The notes under the pieces are model-generated. The model had not been told where the DNA came from. It worked only from the letters and a program-made list of their open reading frames with translations, and ran no database searches. From Anseranas semipalmata (taxonomy: Eukaryota > Chordata > Aves > Anseriformes > Anseranatidae), in contig VXAA01006441.1 of NCBI GenBank assembly GCA_013399115.1, positions 1 through 64,000 of the forward strand: a stretch of DNA of 64,000 bases, written 5' to 3'. Shown here one piece after another: positions 1-13,231 of the stretch (position 1 is the stretch's first letter; every line of letters begins with the position of its first letter). Made by a program: the position numbers and the translations under genes.

Positions 1-940
1 GCATGACTTTGGTGGGACTACCCTGTGCTGCCCAGCGTCGAATAAACATACCTACTTTACAATCTTACAGATTGTGGAGTCCACTTTCCGCACATCAGTT
101 GGAAACTGAGCATCAGATCAGAAGCTGAAGGCCTCCAACAGCACAGTTTCATAAGCCCTGCCTCCTTAGGAAGCCGGGATAAAAACACAGCTGCATGAAA
201 AATAAATGAGCAGCTTTTCCTGACTGTGAAACCAGAAAACAATGACACAAAACCAAAAATCAAATGCAACAATCTCTCTTGTATTCCCAAATGCCAGCAT
301 TAATGCTCCCTCTCCCAGAGCCTCATTAAACAAACGAGCCATATAATGTACTTTGAAAAGGAAAGATCCAGGAATGGAGAAAGTAAACTCCAACACTGAG
401 GACTCGTGACAGAAATGCTGCTTTTCACTCTAAGGATTGTATACTGATAGAGATTCACAGTCTGGTTGCATTCCTGACAAAATTTGTATATTCTCTTGAT
501 CAAATGAGCAGTTCTGCAGCACCAAAGCTAGTCTGAGATTTTAGATCAAAACTAGTATCTCACTACCTGGAAGCCATGTCAAAAAGCACCAGCATTTTGT
601 GTGCATCAGCCATTCTCTCGTACTAGAGCCAAATACTCTGCTTAAAAACACACTTGAACTAAAATACTTCATTTCCCCTGGACACCTCAGCTATGGCCCC
701 ACCATACTGCGTGCACAGCCACTTTGCCACTCTGGTTGTTGCAGCTATGAACTCGGTGACATTTTCAGAACATTACACCCTACAGTTTTTGCAGCCTCCT
801 GGAGAGGCTTGATTTTAGTTGCGCACCGATTTCCCAGGGGGAAACTCTGCACTCTGCCCATTTTCATTTTTTTTTTTTTCCTTTTGTTGTTGTTAAGTTT
901 AAAACCGAAAGCCTTTAGACTGAAGGAGGGCGAAGGAGGA
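1..940. other. intergenic sequence, nothing assigned
   Basis: AT-leaning sequence with short chance open frames. A possible minus-strand splice donor is seen at about 562-571 (read as CCAG|GTAGTG), but there is no partner evidence. A T-run lies at about 868-880. No coding exon or repeat family was recognised. Confidence 0.5.
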
Positions 941-949
941 GTGAGTCTC

Positions 950-1690
950 CTGTTTAAAAGACGACGACCAGCTCCCGGGGCCACAACATGTCTCCTCCTG
1001 CAGCACTAGTGCCGCTTCACAAAATGGCGGCGGCTCTGCCGACAGCCGCCTTGAAACGCGCTCGACATCCCCGCAGGNCCGCAGGAAACCCCAAATACAA
1101 TTTTTTTTTTTTTTTCCCCCCTTCGTTTTATTGTCATTTTTCTCTTTACACTCAGCCCCTGGTGGGGGGGGCTGCGGATGCTGGCAAAGCCCTCCACAAA
1201 GCCCTTGCCTGACCCACGCAGCCGCTTTGCTCCCGGTCCGCGGGGCAGCCACCCGCCTCCAGAAGCTCCAGCTGTCGGAGGACACCCCGAAACCTCCCCC
1301 AGACACCCCAAATCCTCCCAACACCCCAGCATTTCCAACCGCAGCGCGGTGCCGGGGCTGCAGCGCCGATAAATCGGCAGATCCAGCCGCCAATTTCCCC
1401 ACCTCTCCCCTCCTCCTCTCCAGCACGGAGAAGAAAGGCACTCCTGCCCCAAGCCCCGCGCCGCGGCACCGCCGTGCGGTGTTGGGTTTCTCGCTGCAGT
1501 GCGTGTTTTTGCCGTGATGGGGGAAGGGAGCTGCTCCCACCGGCCTGCCAGTAAGCTGTTGCAAAGGGCTGGAGCTCTCGGAGCCAATTAGTCCTGGGGT
1601 TAACCACTTCGCTGCTGGGAAACTCGAGCCTCAGGCTCGGTGAGGTTAGGGACGGAGGAGGCTGCACGGGTACCCCCAGCACCCCGCTCA
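950..1690. promoter_or_regulatory. orphan CpG island with YY1-type motif
   Basis: CpG density rises sharply from about 965, peaks at 1015-1090, 1220-1260, 1340-1390 and 1450-1510, and fades by 1690. At 1021-1031 the + strand reads AAAATGGCGGC, an exact fit to the AANATGGCGGC YY1 consensus. This motif often sits just downstream of transcription starts, in the sense orientation. A single N lies at 1078, followed by a long T-run (1100-1115). Overlapping minus-strand frames of 190-220 codons are explained by the GC-rich composition. The promoter's gene is not visible; it could belong to CHD2/CHASERR-side transcription or an unannotated lncRNA. Confidence 0.6.
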
Positions 1691-1699
1691 GCGCACAGT

Positions 1700-4600
1700 T
1701 GTTCACAGACGCGTTTTTCTGCGCTTTGCTAAATATTTCCAAGGTACGGAGTGACCACCGAAAGTCCCACTGAAAGGGATGTATCAGCATAGGTCAGAGC
1801 ATGCAGAGCTGGGACAGCCGCATCCAGAGCTAATGCACGGCCCAGTTTTAATAAAGGCTGAATGCATTTTCAGATCTGTGCCATCCTATGGTGGAAACAA
1901 CATATTCCCTATGCAGCCTCCCCAGTCAGAAAAACACTTCTGTACACTCAGACTATGAGAGCAATGACACGACCCATCTCCCCCTAAACATACATGTCTT
2001 TGCAAGCCCCAGTCTGCACCCAGACACAGAGACGTGCTTGAGTCCTCCCTGCACCCATCTTATTTTCTCACCCCTTAACTACATTAGGGAAAAAAAAGAA
2101 AAAAAAAGTTCTTTTTCTACTCTGCAGTCTGTCATAAATTTAATGCCTGAGGCAAACTGGCTCATGTCTTGCCATACCGAGCGAGGCAGGGAAATAGGAT
2201 GCAGAAGGAATTCCCAGCCTCAGCCCTTTTTTTCCAGGGGCAAGCCTGAACACCTAAAGCAGAGCAACAGCAGCAGGCTCCCAGTTGACCCACCGGGTCA
2301 GCAAACCTATTTTTATGCTCTTTGTATTCCATGACGTACAAGAGAATATTGGATCAGACTGTCAGGGAAGCCAGGAAGACCAGCAGGGTTTATATGGCAT
2401 GATGAAGTGCCCTATGGTACAGAAAGCCAGATCCCCACCCCAGCTCAGCAGCCATAGTAAGAAGCAGGGTTTATTACTGGGGAGAGGCCATCCTACTGCT
2501 CCAGGGCTGCTTCCAGCCCCAAGCAAGGGCTACTGTGTACATGGCAGACCTAATTCCTACAACACTAGCCTCTCTAATGGAGAAAATTAGGTCAAATCTC
2601 CCTCCTTGCCCAGGAAAAGGTACAGTGCACAGGGAAGGAGCTATCAGGGTTTGGCACCATGACATCTCATTTCTAAGCTCCGGGAAGAGTTCTGGCTACA
2701 TTAAAGTGCAAATCTACATTCAAATAAACACTGTAGAGGGGGGGGAAATGTACGGCAAAGCAAATAGCAGATTTAGGCTTGTGAGCTGTAAGAGCCCTGG
2801 CAGTACAAGAGCTCTCTTGTTCCTGCTGCCTCCCACAGCTGCATTCACTAAATATATCCTGTGTAGAGAACTGCATTTCTCCACCCCTTTCTCAGCCCAA
2901 TCACATTTGCACAAACACCACCAGGCTCCCTCGGGACACACAGTCAGGCAGCAGCGATGCCCTAGTTACAGGCATCATGAAGAATGGGAGAGACTAATAA
3001 TGTCTCCATCAGGATGAAACTGTTATGGCCACAGGTTATTTCAATAGGGAATGCGTACAGTGATATTTAACCATTAAAGACATGGTGGCTTGCTCACCAT
3101 AAAGATATACCCCTTTTGTATGTCAAGATCAGTTACTAGAAGTCATTCCCATTGGGTGACTTTCAGTGGCTTATGGGAACAAGAACTGGTGATCTCAGAG
3201 CAGCTTCAAGCAGAAAATACATGGTCACCTCTAAAAAAAAAAAAAATTCAGCTCCTGGCAGATTCAGAGATGAGCAGGGGTGTTCAGTGCCTTGAGGACT
3301 GGCTGGCCCCCAGACAGGAATCCTAATTTTACCTTCCAGCAAGCCAGGGCTTTGTGGCATCTCATCTCAAGATGCAACGGGACACAAGGAAGCACAGAGG
3401 CATGTGGTGCACTGCAAATCACCACTTGTTTGGGCCACCAAGCAAAATCTACAAGCTAGAGGGATATCAATTTGGCACCTTTCAAATGTGTTACATTTAC
3501 ATGCAAAAATTAAAAATACTTTCTCTAAGTTTATGAGCCCAGTGCTACCCTTTGCTGCATGGATCAGAGGGAAACATCCAAATGTTGGCAACAACAAACT
3601 GGGGGACAAAAGCACATGCTGCACTATTACACTGCTGCCGCCACCTTTTTCCATACAGCTGAGGACTGATCATATCTCTGCCTCTGGGGGAGAAGACCAG
3701 AACTGAATTTCCACAGGGCCAACGTGTTTCCTCCATCACCCATATTCTGCTCTTCACATTTCCTCTATTCTCACATCACATCTCTTACTTGCAAGGATGC
3801 AGATTCTGGCGCTACGGAGCCTCAGTCCCAGCCCCAAAAACACCGCCATGAGCATAGTAACAAAGAAGATGAGCTGCCCCTTCTGATATAGTTAGTTCTA
3901 CAGTGGATTGAGTTCTTTTGGGGTGGGGAAGGAGTCTTGCTGATTTTCCTCACTTTCAAGCTGCTAGCCAGCAGGGATTTTGACCCTCCTGGTCCCTGCT
4001 TCTTCCTTTCCTCACATTTTCTTATTTCTTCAACACCTCCAGCTCTTCTAGCAGCACAGCAAATTTGACAGAATCTGGTCAATTTTTCAAGCCATCTCAT
4101 TTTAAGAAGTCAGTGGGAGCTGACTATAACTTGCTATCAAACCCCACAGGAGGGAGAATTAAGTATCTCATGCATGACCTTAATCTGTAGGATTTTGTAG
4201 ATAGTTTTTCTTGTAATCTCAATGCTCAGAGCTTATCATGCATTCAAACTGTAGCTATAGCCCTAGAACATTTTGCAACAAAGGGACCCAAATTCATTTT
4301 GATATAATTACACAGTCACCAGAGTCCATGCTTGCTGTTGAATAAATATTGAGTATTTGGGAATCTTAAATCATAGGAGGACTTAAATCATAAAGTGTGA
4401 AAAACAACAAAAGAAAAATAGATTATGAAATTATTTATTATATAAATAAAGATGGTCAGTTTTAGATGTCAAATTCCAATAAAGGGAAATGGCACAATTA
4501 TGTATGAAGAATCTTCTTTTAATATCACCTTTTTTTCAATTCGCAAACATAAAAAGACCCTAAACTCATACTGAAGCATCCACATAAACTAAGAGCCTTA

Positions 4601-6730
4601 TTTTCAAAGGTGGTAGTATCTTCTGAGGTATTTAAAACCTTTGAAATCAGATAGTTATTTCAGAAAATGGTCACAGGTCCCTAAACTTAATTAAACAGTT
4701 GAAAGCTAGAAAAGTTGGAAAACTGTGCTGTGTTTGTTATGTTTCTTTCCTACACATTCTCTCCTCCTTTGGTTTTCTTGCCTTCATGAAACAAAATCAC
4801 CCTCAAAGGCCATTCTAATTTCGTATGTGGAAATTGCCACTGCTTTAATTAGCAACATTGCTGTAGAAGAACCCTGAACAGTTTCTGCTGCACTGGTTGT
4901 ACAGAAAACGAGCCTCGACTGCTGGGGACAGAAGTGAGCAGGATCAACAGCATCCAGGCTCTGCTTTAGAGAAGAATGGGCAGAGCCGAGTGGTTTTGCA
5001 TGCTCTGACCTCGTCTGTCCGCTGGATCCTATGGATTTCTGAGCATATGCAGAAATGGATATTCCCATTTATGTGTTTTTAAAAAGGAAGTGCAAAATAC
5101 AAAGGCCGATGTTACGACTGAAATACAGAGAAGCCCTGGGAATGCGAGCTACTTCGAAAACCACTACAGTTCTGAAAGCAAACAGTCTTAAGAAGCCAGG
5201 ATCTAAGGTTTCATTCCTCAGACAAGGCAGTGACTCACCCACATTCCTAACTGCTCCAACAACAGAGGCGAACCCTGCTCCTGGCAGACCTGATCCTCCA
5301 CATTTTATTGTGCCGAGCAAATCCCGAGCAAAGTCCAGCAGCAGTGGCGGCACATCGGAGCAGACAGAGAACAGGGCCAAACCTGCTTCAGAAGGGGGCC
5401 CTCCTTGGCAGGCTGCTGCATTAGCTTGCCTTCTTGGAAAATTCAGGAGTTCAGACCTCCTGCTTTTCATGTCTGAAAATACAATGAAAAGAGCCACTAT
5501 TAACAATTACTTTTCAAAAGCCAAACTCATCTTTTGCTAGATACTAAGGTTTTATAACATTGCTAAGAGGCAGTAGTTAATGTTTTTCACAATCCAAGGA
5601 GACAGATGAGACAAGTCAAAAAGTTAACTTAGCAAAGGGAGCCAAGAAGGCACAAGGTGGATAAGGTGCTGTTTCTAACCATCAAGTTATCCAAACTGGA
5701 AAGTTTGACCTAGGGATATAGAAATACACTGTCCTAAACATCTATCTGCTCAGTCATTCCCCCCATACAAGGAAGACTTCACTGATGAAGGACAAGCACG
5801 CTCCAGGTGGGAGACAGCATGCTGATACACATGCCAAGCTCCAATCTTCCCTCCCCTTGGGGATGCAGGGAGGGCTGTGCAGGTACCCAAATGGCAAGGT
5901 TAGTTGGCTGTGCTTCTGGGTGGCAGCAGCAGAGCCATGGGCAGCAGGGACGAAGAGGTGGAGGAAGAAAGGCTGAAAGTGGGGAAACATTCCTGAGGCC
6001 AGCTCCCAAGGGCGACTGGGGTGCTGCAGAAAGAAAATGGCAGCATTACCTAACGGGGCAGGCTTGCTTGCTCAATGCTTATCAGCATGGGTTTGGCTGC
6101 TGGTGTAGAGAGAGTCCCTGACAACACACGCAGCTAATGGAGGGACACAGAGCTGTGCTATTAATGGAAGGATCAAACCTCACAAAATTATCCCTGAGAC
6201 ATCATGACAATGCCTGTTGCACTAACGCTGCGTGCTGTACTTGGATCCTCGCGTCAGCAAGCAGAGAAAGCATGCAAACCCAATCCTCCATGCTGCTGCA
6301 GAGTTTGCCAGCAGCATTTCAAGTATCTCAAGCATTTCCCATAACCCTCCCCAGACTGCAGCAGGGACTCGCCCAGCAGCACTCCAGAGGCTGCCCAGCA
6401 AATCTGTTTAGCAGGCTCCAAAAAAGCAAATATCCATTTCATTTATTAAATGGAAACAACAGAAGTGTGTGTGCACGCATGGGGGAGCGTTGAAGATTTT
6501 GCTGGCATTATTTTTCCATGATTCAACGTTCTGCCTTGAAGAAGCAACTATTGCAATGGCAAACAAACAATAGGACCACGTTTTAATAAGACACTTCCTT
6601 GTGCAAAGGCAGAAAAGTCATCACAGGTGGTAACTCCAAACATATTATTATCACTAAGTATTTGGGGAGGCTCGTGATGTTTTGAAATCCCAGTTCTGCA
6701 AGGCTGCTTCAGAAAGGCAGCGTTTGCTGC
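1700..6730. other. intergenic sequence, no gene seen
   Basis: Unique sequence without coding exons, RNA genes or clear repeat families. Short homopolymers occur (A-runs at about 2090-2107 and 3233-3246). Frames up to 161 codons (5055-5540 on +, with a 145-codon minus-strand shadow) have no recognisable domain and no flanking splice sites that I could pair. Confidence 0.5.
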
Positions 6731-6739
6731 CTGCCTGTG

Positions 6740-7070
6740 GCACGAGGACAGAATCCCAATCCCGTCCGGGGAACAAAGGTGCTCCCAGGAGGCTGGTGCG
6801 GAGCTGCCGGCACCCAGGCAACGGCAGCAGGATCAGTGCTCGCGCCTCGCCCGCGATGCTCCAGCCTCCGCAAACAATTCTTGCCACGTAGGCAAGAGCG
6901 AGCAGGGCGATGGAAAATTACTGCGGGCTTTTTCTTAAAGGGCGAGAATCTCCTTTCGCTGGAAAGGCTGGTCTGCAGTGCGTCAGCGGCACACCGGGGT
7001 GTTAATAAAGGCGGGGAGCGCTTGCATGATATTTCAACAAACCACGGTGGTAGAAATGTAAAGCAGAGAG
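6740..7070. promoter_or_regulatory. CpG-rich patch with RFX X-box-like site
   Basis: A local rise in GC and CpG in otherwise ordinary sequence. At 6809-6822 GGCACCCAGGCAAC fits the RFX X-box form GTNRCC-(0-3)-RGYAAC with one mismatch in the left half. No coding exon is attached. It may be an enhancer or an alternative promoter; the evidence is compositional only. Confidence 0.35.
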
Positions 7071-7079
7071 CTGAACGGC

Positions 7080-10000
7080 AGCAGGGGAGGGGGGGCTGAG
7101 CAGCCAGAGGCAGGGGGTGGACATTGTAAAGCTGCTTTCGGCACAGCCTTGGAGATGGCGACCTGAGCACGGTGCAGTTAATAGCGGTCAGGAGCCGAAG
7201 CCAAAATAATCCCCTCATTCTTGGCAGGCGCAGTGTTTTAACAACTGCCTGCCTGGGAAACCTGCCTGCAAGGCTGCAGGAAGAAAAGATGCCTTTAAAG
7301 AAAGAGCAGGCTTACATCGCCAGTCAGAAGGCTTTTATCCGGGGCAACAACTACTCTAAAAAATCATAGCCATCTTTACCTCCAGTTTCAATTGAAAAAG
7401 AAGCTTATTCCTTAACACAGCAATGTGTCTGCCTACCTTAAAACACCAAAGAGCCATGCAAATAGCTGTACTAGCACTACACGCCCCATTTAAGCTAGTG
7501 CACTGTTGCTCCATGAAAAATCAGACATTGGAAACTTGCAGACTTACCACTGGAACAGGGCAGCACTTGCCTAGCAGGAGGGTCACGGTGCTGTTACGTA
7601 CCCAGTGCTCTTTTCACATTTCAAAATTAATTCCTGTATCCATAACAAGTTTCATTTCACCTCCACAAGGAGCAGAGCACACTGCCTGCTTGCCAGGGGC
7701 ACCGATGGGGAACCAGCTACATGGAATTCCCTGTTATCTACAGGGAAATGAGACAAACCTGCTCCTTGTGCTATAACCTCGCTTTTCTCACTGCATGCAG
7801 CTGTAGCTCATGATAGCCCTGATTTGGTTCAAGGATACAGCTGGGCTTTCTGCCTTCTCTGGAGCTGCCTGCAGTTTAAGGTGTTATTTGCCAGATCTAT
7901 AGCAACCTGTGTTTTGTTCTTCAGCTGTTCCCAATCTTCATGTTTTAATTTGTCTTCTCTATCTGTTTTTCTTGTTTTTCACTGATTAAAGCCTCAACTC
8001 AAATCTTTGCATTTTGTTGCAACCAGCACATGAAAAATGAAAGCCACTGCACTGAGTTAGGGGACTCTTGTAACAGAAACTCCCCCCCTAAATGGAAACC
8101 TTTGCTGTGAAGCTGCTTTCATTGCAAACTCCACAGGGAAAGTCATTACATTTAATAGAGGTTGACCTCATTTTGTAGTCCTTGATATTAATGCTTATAA
8201 GGAGGGAACATAATTAGAAGCGGTGACTTCTAAACAAGGATAGAAAGTACTCGTTGTTGCTGCCTCCTTCTTACCTCAGGATTCATTTAATATGGCTTGG
8301 AAAGAGTAACTTGAAACAGCCTCTGGCAGATAAGCGAACTCAAGTAAAATGCAAAGATCTCTGGTTTCCAAGAAGCCTTTTTCAAGCTGTACAGAGAAAT
8401 GAAATGAAACCCTTCAGCAGTGTATAATGCTACTACAAAGTCCTCTTGGAAGGACCGCAAATGTGCATTGCAGGTGAAAGCTCATCTTGGGCTCAGAAGG
8501 GACCTACATGCAGGCATGCGAGGCTGGAGCGAGCCGGTGGTTGCATGGACCTGTCCCCGTAGCAGCCTCTGCCTGGGAGAAGCTGTCTGGAGGGAGCTGC
8601 TGGTGCTTTCTGCTGGGCTCCCAAGGCTGTTATCTGAGGAAAAAAAAAGCAAAAGGGTTTAAGTCCAGTAACCACGCACGAGGGAGTTGAATGTGTCACA
8701 GCTTTATTATTTTTTTAACTTTGCTAATGCAATCTGGGTTTCCACATAGTGGACACTTGTCACAGGGGAAAGGGTAAATGCAGCCAGTGACCTCTGCTAG
8801 ATAACCACATCTCCTGAAGGCAGGCTGTGCTTTGCTACAGGGGATGTGCCACATGTGCCAGGGCCTTGGTGCTACCTGGGGGCTATCACCTTAATGTGTT
8901 CTGAGTTTAAAACATCTCATGTTCATGGTCAGCTTTTCAAGTAACCCCTGCACTCTTCCAAACTGTGCAGAAATCCATTTGAATACATATTCTGAATTCA
9001 TTTTCCCAGCTCTTGTGAAGCCCACAATGCTCTCCCACGTGGCTCTGCCTCGCACATGGAGACCTCCGAGCATCCCCTTGTGTTTCCAGCGCTCTGGGGC
9101 CTGCTGGCCCTCTCACACCTCCCTGCTTGTTTAGAGAAACTTTCATTATGAAAAAAGAGCAAATTCTTGTAAAAAGCCCCAGGCTCCCTTAAATTCCCCT
9201 TTAGGTACTGCGGTTTGAACAAGAGCTTCTGCTTCAGCAAGCCTCAGCGCTTCCTGATTTCTACAGTTCCCCCAGCCGCAAACAACCAGGTTCAGCTTTG
9301 CTCAAAGGTCAGGTTTGGACTTGGTTTCTTTAAAAATCAAGATAATGATGTTGCCCCCAGCTGAAGGGTTTTCACACATTGTTAAATGCAGGCTTATTTT
9401 CTGCAGTGCCACCCCTCCTGGATTTGGGCACCCTTCACTGAGCAGAACGGTTGCAGCTGACACCTGCAGCGGGTTTGCTCTGCTGACAGCTCGCCGTGTG
9501 GTTTGTGGCACAACGAGCATCTCAACGGGAGATGAGGAAAGGGCAGCACCCTTGGAGAGCATGGCCAGAAACTCCCAGGGACCAGCACAGGGACAGAGGA
9601 ACACGGCACAGATCAGACGCATTTGGTCTTTGCGCTCTGATCAACTCCACCCTTGGCCAAGCAGGGCTATTCTGGCTTAGCTGGTTTTTCCTTTCTCTTT
9701 CATGTGCCTCGTGTATCAGATAAAGGCGTTAATAAATCACACCCAGCAATTCCCACCGCACCTCGAGCCATTAACCCTGTCCCATGGCAGCAATGCTGGA
9801 GAAGCCCCAGGCAGTATCCTGGGACTCCAGTACAGCTGGCAGAAGTACTGCCATCCGCTCGGTGCGAAGCAGCTTGCTCTCCTTGTGCTTATTTTTAGAG
9901 CAGGCAGTTATTTCCAAAGAGGCTTTCTGTAGAGCCCCTGGGTAAGCCGCCAAGGCCACCTCCCTGTCTGCCTGCAGCAGTGATGCTGTGGGGGTGAAGC

Positions 10001-13000
10001 CATGTCAGCACTTCTACTTCCCCCCTGCCATTGTAACTGGGATGTAAAAATTCAGTTCTGGCACAAATACAAGAGCTAGTATGGAAAACTATCCCAAGTA
10101 AACCTGATCCTTGCTAAAATTAATCTGGCTGGGGAGACAAAGTGGGGATTTAAATATATTCTGTCCTTCCCATGCCTAAATCTTGAATTTTAAAATCCAG
10201 CTGCACTGCACTCAACTCAAATTACTCACGGGGATTTTTTTTAGTTGCTTTTTTAAAAGCGTATCCGTGGTAAATGGAGAAGTGAGCCTTTCCCTCCTCC
10301 ACCTCTTCCGCAAGCCAAGCGCGTGACTAAAAGTTGCTGTTGTCAATCTTACTAATAAGAGCCATAGTTAATAGTCATTTTAATTGGGTACAGACCCACG
10401 AGGCTGCTGAGAGGGAGCTGGCACCGGTGCTTGTGCGGCCGCGCAGGGTGCTGGGCTGGGGAACAGATCTGGGTGACAATGACACCAAGGGTTTTCAGCC
10501 GGGTCAGGTGCCGGCCCCACGCAAGGCTGCGCAGATACCCGCCAGCACGAGGATGCTGGAGGTTGGCAGGGCTGTTCCTGGCTCCAGCACCTATGTGAGA
10601 TGTTTGTCTAGCTGCAGCTTCAGGCTGGCTCTTTGTAATAAGCTGCCAAGCAGCCCTGCGGTGCCACAGCTCCTGCTTCGGCTCGGTTCCTCTCTCCTAA
10701 GCCTGCAAAATCAGCAGGGGAGGAGAAAGAGCCCACATCTTGCTCTGCATTTCCTTAAAGCCAGAGTAAACTTTGACCACCTAGGGGGGGCAACAAGACC
10801 TAGAGAAACTATAGGAAGAGGAACTATAGGAGGAATCCTTGCAGCTCTTTCACTCACACAAAGAGATTTCCCCATTTCTGGTTTCTGTATTTATACATTT
10901 TCTATCTCCAGACCATATTTCTGTGTTAGCCTAGAAAAGGCCAAGTATGGAAGCTACTACAGCCTGCAGCAACAGGAGCTTGTTTGCTGTGCTGACGTCT
11001 GCAGCTGCAGACCTGGGGAGGATGTTTGGGGAGGATGTTTGGGAGATGCAAACGGTGGAAATTTTATGAAATCACATGAGACAGCAAACGGCTCAGCTCA
11101 GCCCTGTTGTCCTGCATTCCCACGGAATCGCCGTGCTGCACCATGTGGCAGTGCCTCCCTACCCCACTCCGACCCCAGCCCCATTTGAAAGGTGCATGAA
11201 CCCGACAGAAGTTTCTGCCCGTCTCCCCAAAACCCCTTCCCCCCGACCTCTATGCGCTCGAGCTGTGGGTGGGGAGGCTGCGAGTGCGCCCATCTGCTAT
11301 CCTGCTGCCCCCCCAGCCTGCACATGCGCTTTCGTTGCCAATTAGCGCGCACTTAATCGCAGCACGTACTGCCTGCCTAGCGTGGGTGTGACAGAGGCAT
11401 GTGGAGGGAGCTGGGATTATTGTGGTGGAGTCCAGTAATATAGGACACGGATTTGCAGGAAACTGGGCTTTACTTCCTGCTCGTGGAGAACCACATCCCG
11501 GTTTTCTGCTTTATGGTATAAATCTGCTATAATATGCTAAAACATGCATGTTGCTTTCCAGAACACATGTAATACCAACCTAGCAGCCCTGAGAGCACTA
11601 GGAAGGGGGTAACTGGTATTTTGGCTGGTGCTCTTCATCCAATGGGCATTAGAAGATGGGGAGGTCCCTCAGCAGGCTGGGTCAGACATCACCACCCCAG
11701 CCTTTGCCCTGCGTCCTTCTGTTGGCACGGCTGTGCCGGTAAATGCCAGCAGTGGTGGCACCAGGGCTGCCTCTGCCCAGCACAGCCCTTCCACCCTTGG
11801 CACATTGCACTGACACATTACACCGGGCAAATGCAAAACCTTTTGTGAATGAAATGAATGTAAATACCAAGGGTTGGCTAGAGATTAAAGCACTGCTCTG
11901 TGACACTGGGTTTCTGGGGGACTTTGACTGCTGCTGTGGCGTGGCTCAGCACTAGAATTTATTCCTGTTAAATATGTACCTGATGAGACCACTCACCTGC
12001 TGTGAGAGTTGCATCAATTGTAATCCCTGCTGTTCCAGCTTCTGTTAAAGCTACCATTAAAGAGAAACGCAGCCACTCGGCACAGTAATACCCGACACGC
12101 ATTTAGAGCCTGGTCCATGAGAACACTTGCGGTGTCTCCTGGCCATCTCACCTTTGTATGTAAATGCAGGTTTTGCACATAAATGTTTAGAAACTGGGAC
12201 TGAAGTGGTTGTACTGACCTCTCCTGGAAGGGGCTTGCCAAGAACTGGTGAATATGTGGTCCTGGTCCCATTTCCTTCTTTGTGGTGGGTCTGGGGCTGC
12301 TCTGTTCCATCCCTAGACCCTTATCTGCTGCCAGCTGAGGGAGGTTTGTACAGGTGGGTCCGCATCTCAGTCCTGTTGTCAGGGTGAAATGCTGAGGTCC
12401 TCTGTGTGCCTCATGGAAGTAACTGTGAAATACACGGAGATTAAATTGGTCCTGAAATGCCATTACTCCGCTAGGAATTTTGTGGCCAAAGCTGAGAGGA
12501 GAACATGGCTCTCCTAGGCTAAGAAACAAAACAAACCCTATGGTTTTCCCCATCTGTTCATCAGACTGAAGCATACATCTTGGCTTTTTATCACAGTATT
12601 CCTTGTTTAAACACAGAAATATTCTATCATCAGTGAGTAAAAGAATTTCAGCAGGCAGTCATAAGATAACTCCAAAGGTTGTTGCAATTTTGAGGTGTTG
12701 CAATTATGTGTTAATCTGGGTTGCACAATTTCCCAATGCCCGAGAATATCCCAACAGAGAAGAAACAGAAAAAGAAATAATGAAAAATGTTCTGTATTCT
12801 TAATCAGATTGACACCAGCAGACCTAAATCCCTCCTGAGCTAAAGATCTGGCCCTTGCGGAAGAGAAAAAAGAACATCTGCTTGTCTGGCTGTGCTTTCT
12901 GTCTAGTGCCTACCACAACAGTGCAAATATCTAATACGTATCTATGTATATAGGGGTCCAAGCTGTAAGCCAACCAAACCCAACACGGCGTGCAAAAAGG

Positions 13001-13050
13001 AAACGCGTCTTTGCTAACCTGCCATGCCTGTTCAGTGTGTTATCAGCCCG
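7080..13050. other. intergenic sequence, no gene supported
   Basis: Unique sequence with moderate GC. It includes the longest open frame of the window (10334-11188, 284 codons) and a 186-codon minus-strand frame (12014-12574), neither with a recognisable domain. Small tandem duplications occur at 10805-10834 and 11017-11043. No RNA gene or transposon family was identified. Confidence 0.45.
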
Positions 13051-13187
13051 GAGAACTAAACCACATCTGATAATCAAACGGACGGACCGAAACGAAGCGC
13101 AAAATCCGCGAGCAAAGAGAACGAAACGCCCGCGGATCCGGGCCGCGATCGCAGCAGCCGGCGGGGGCAGCTGGGCGGCCCCAGCCC

Positions 13188-13194
13188 NNNNNNN
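13188..13194. other. small assembly gap (7 N)
   Basis: Seven undetermined bases inside the CpG island, immediately before the CCCCGG-type repeats. Confidence 0.99.
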
Positions 13195-13231
13195 CCCGGC
13201 CCCGCTCCCGGCCCCGGCCCCGGCCCCGGTG
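13195..13231. repeat. GC-rich hexanucleotide tract (CCCCGG-type)
   Basis: About three perfect and several imperfect tandem copies of CCGGCC/CCCCGG. On the minus strand this is the GGGGCC sequence class, with runs of four G that could form a quadruplex. It starts right at the gap, so the true length is unknown. Confidence 0.75.

Noticed and set aside
899..1790. Overlapping minus-strand open frames of 193-221 codons
   Set aside because: They overlap each other in different frames inside a CpG island, contain an undetermined base, and show no domain; explained by scarcity of stop codons in GC-rich DNA.
12014..12574. 186-codon minus-strand open frame
   Set aside because: No recognisable domain, no paired splice sites or promoter; treated as chance.
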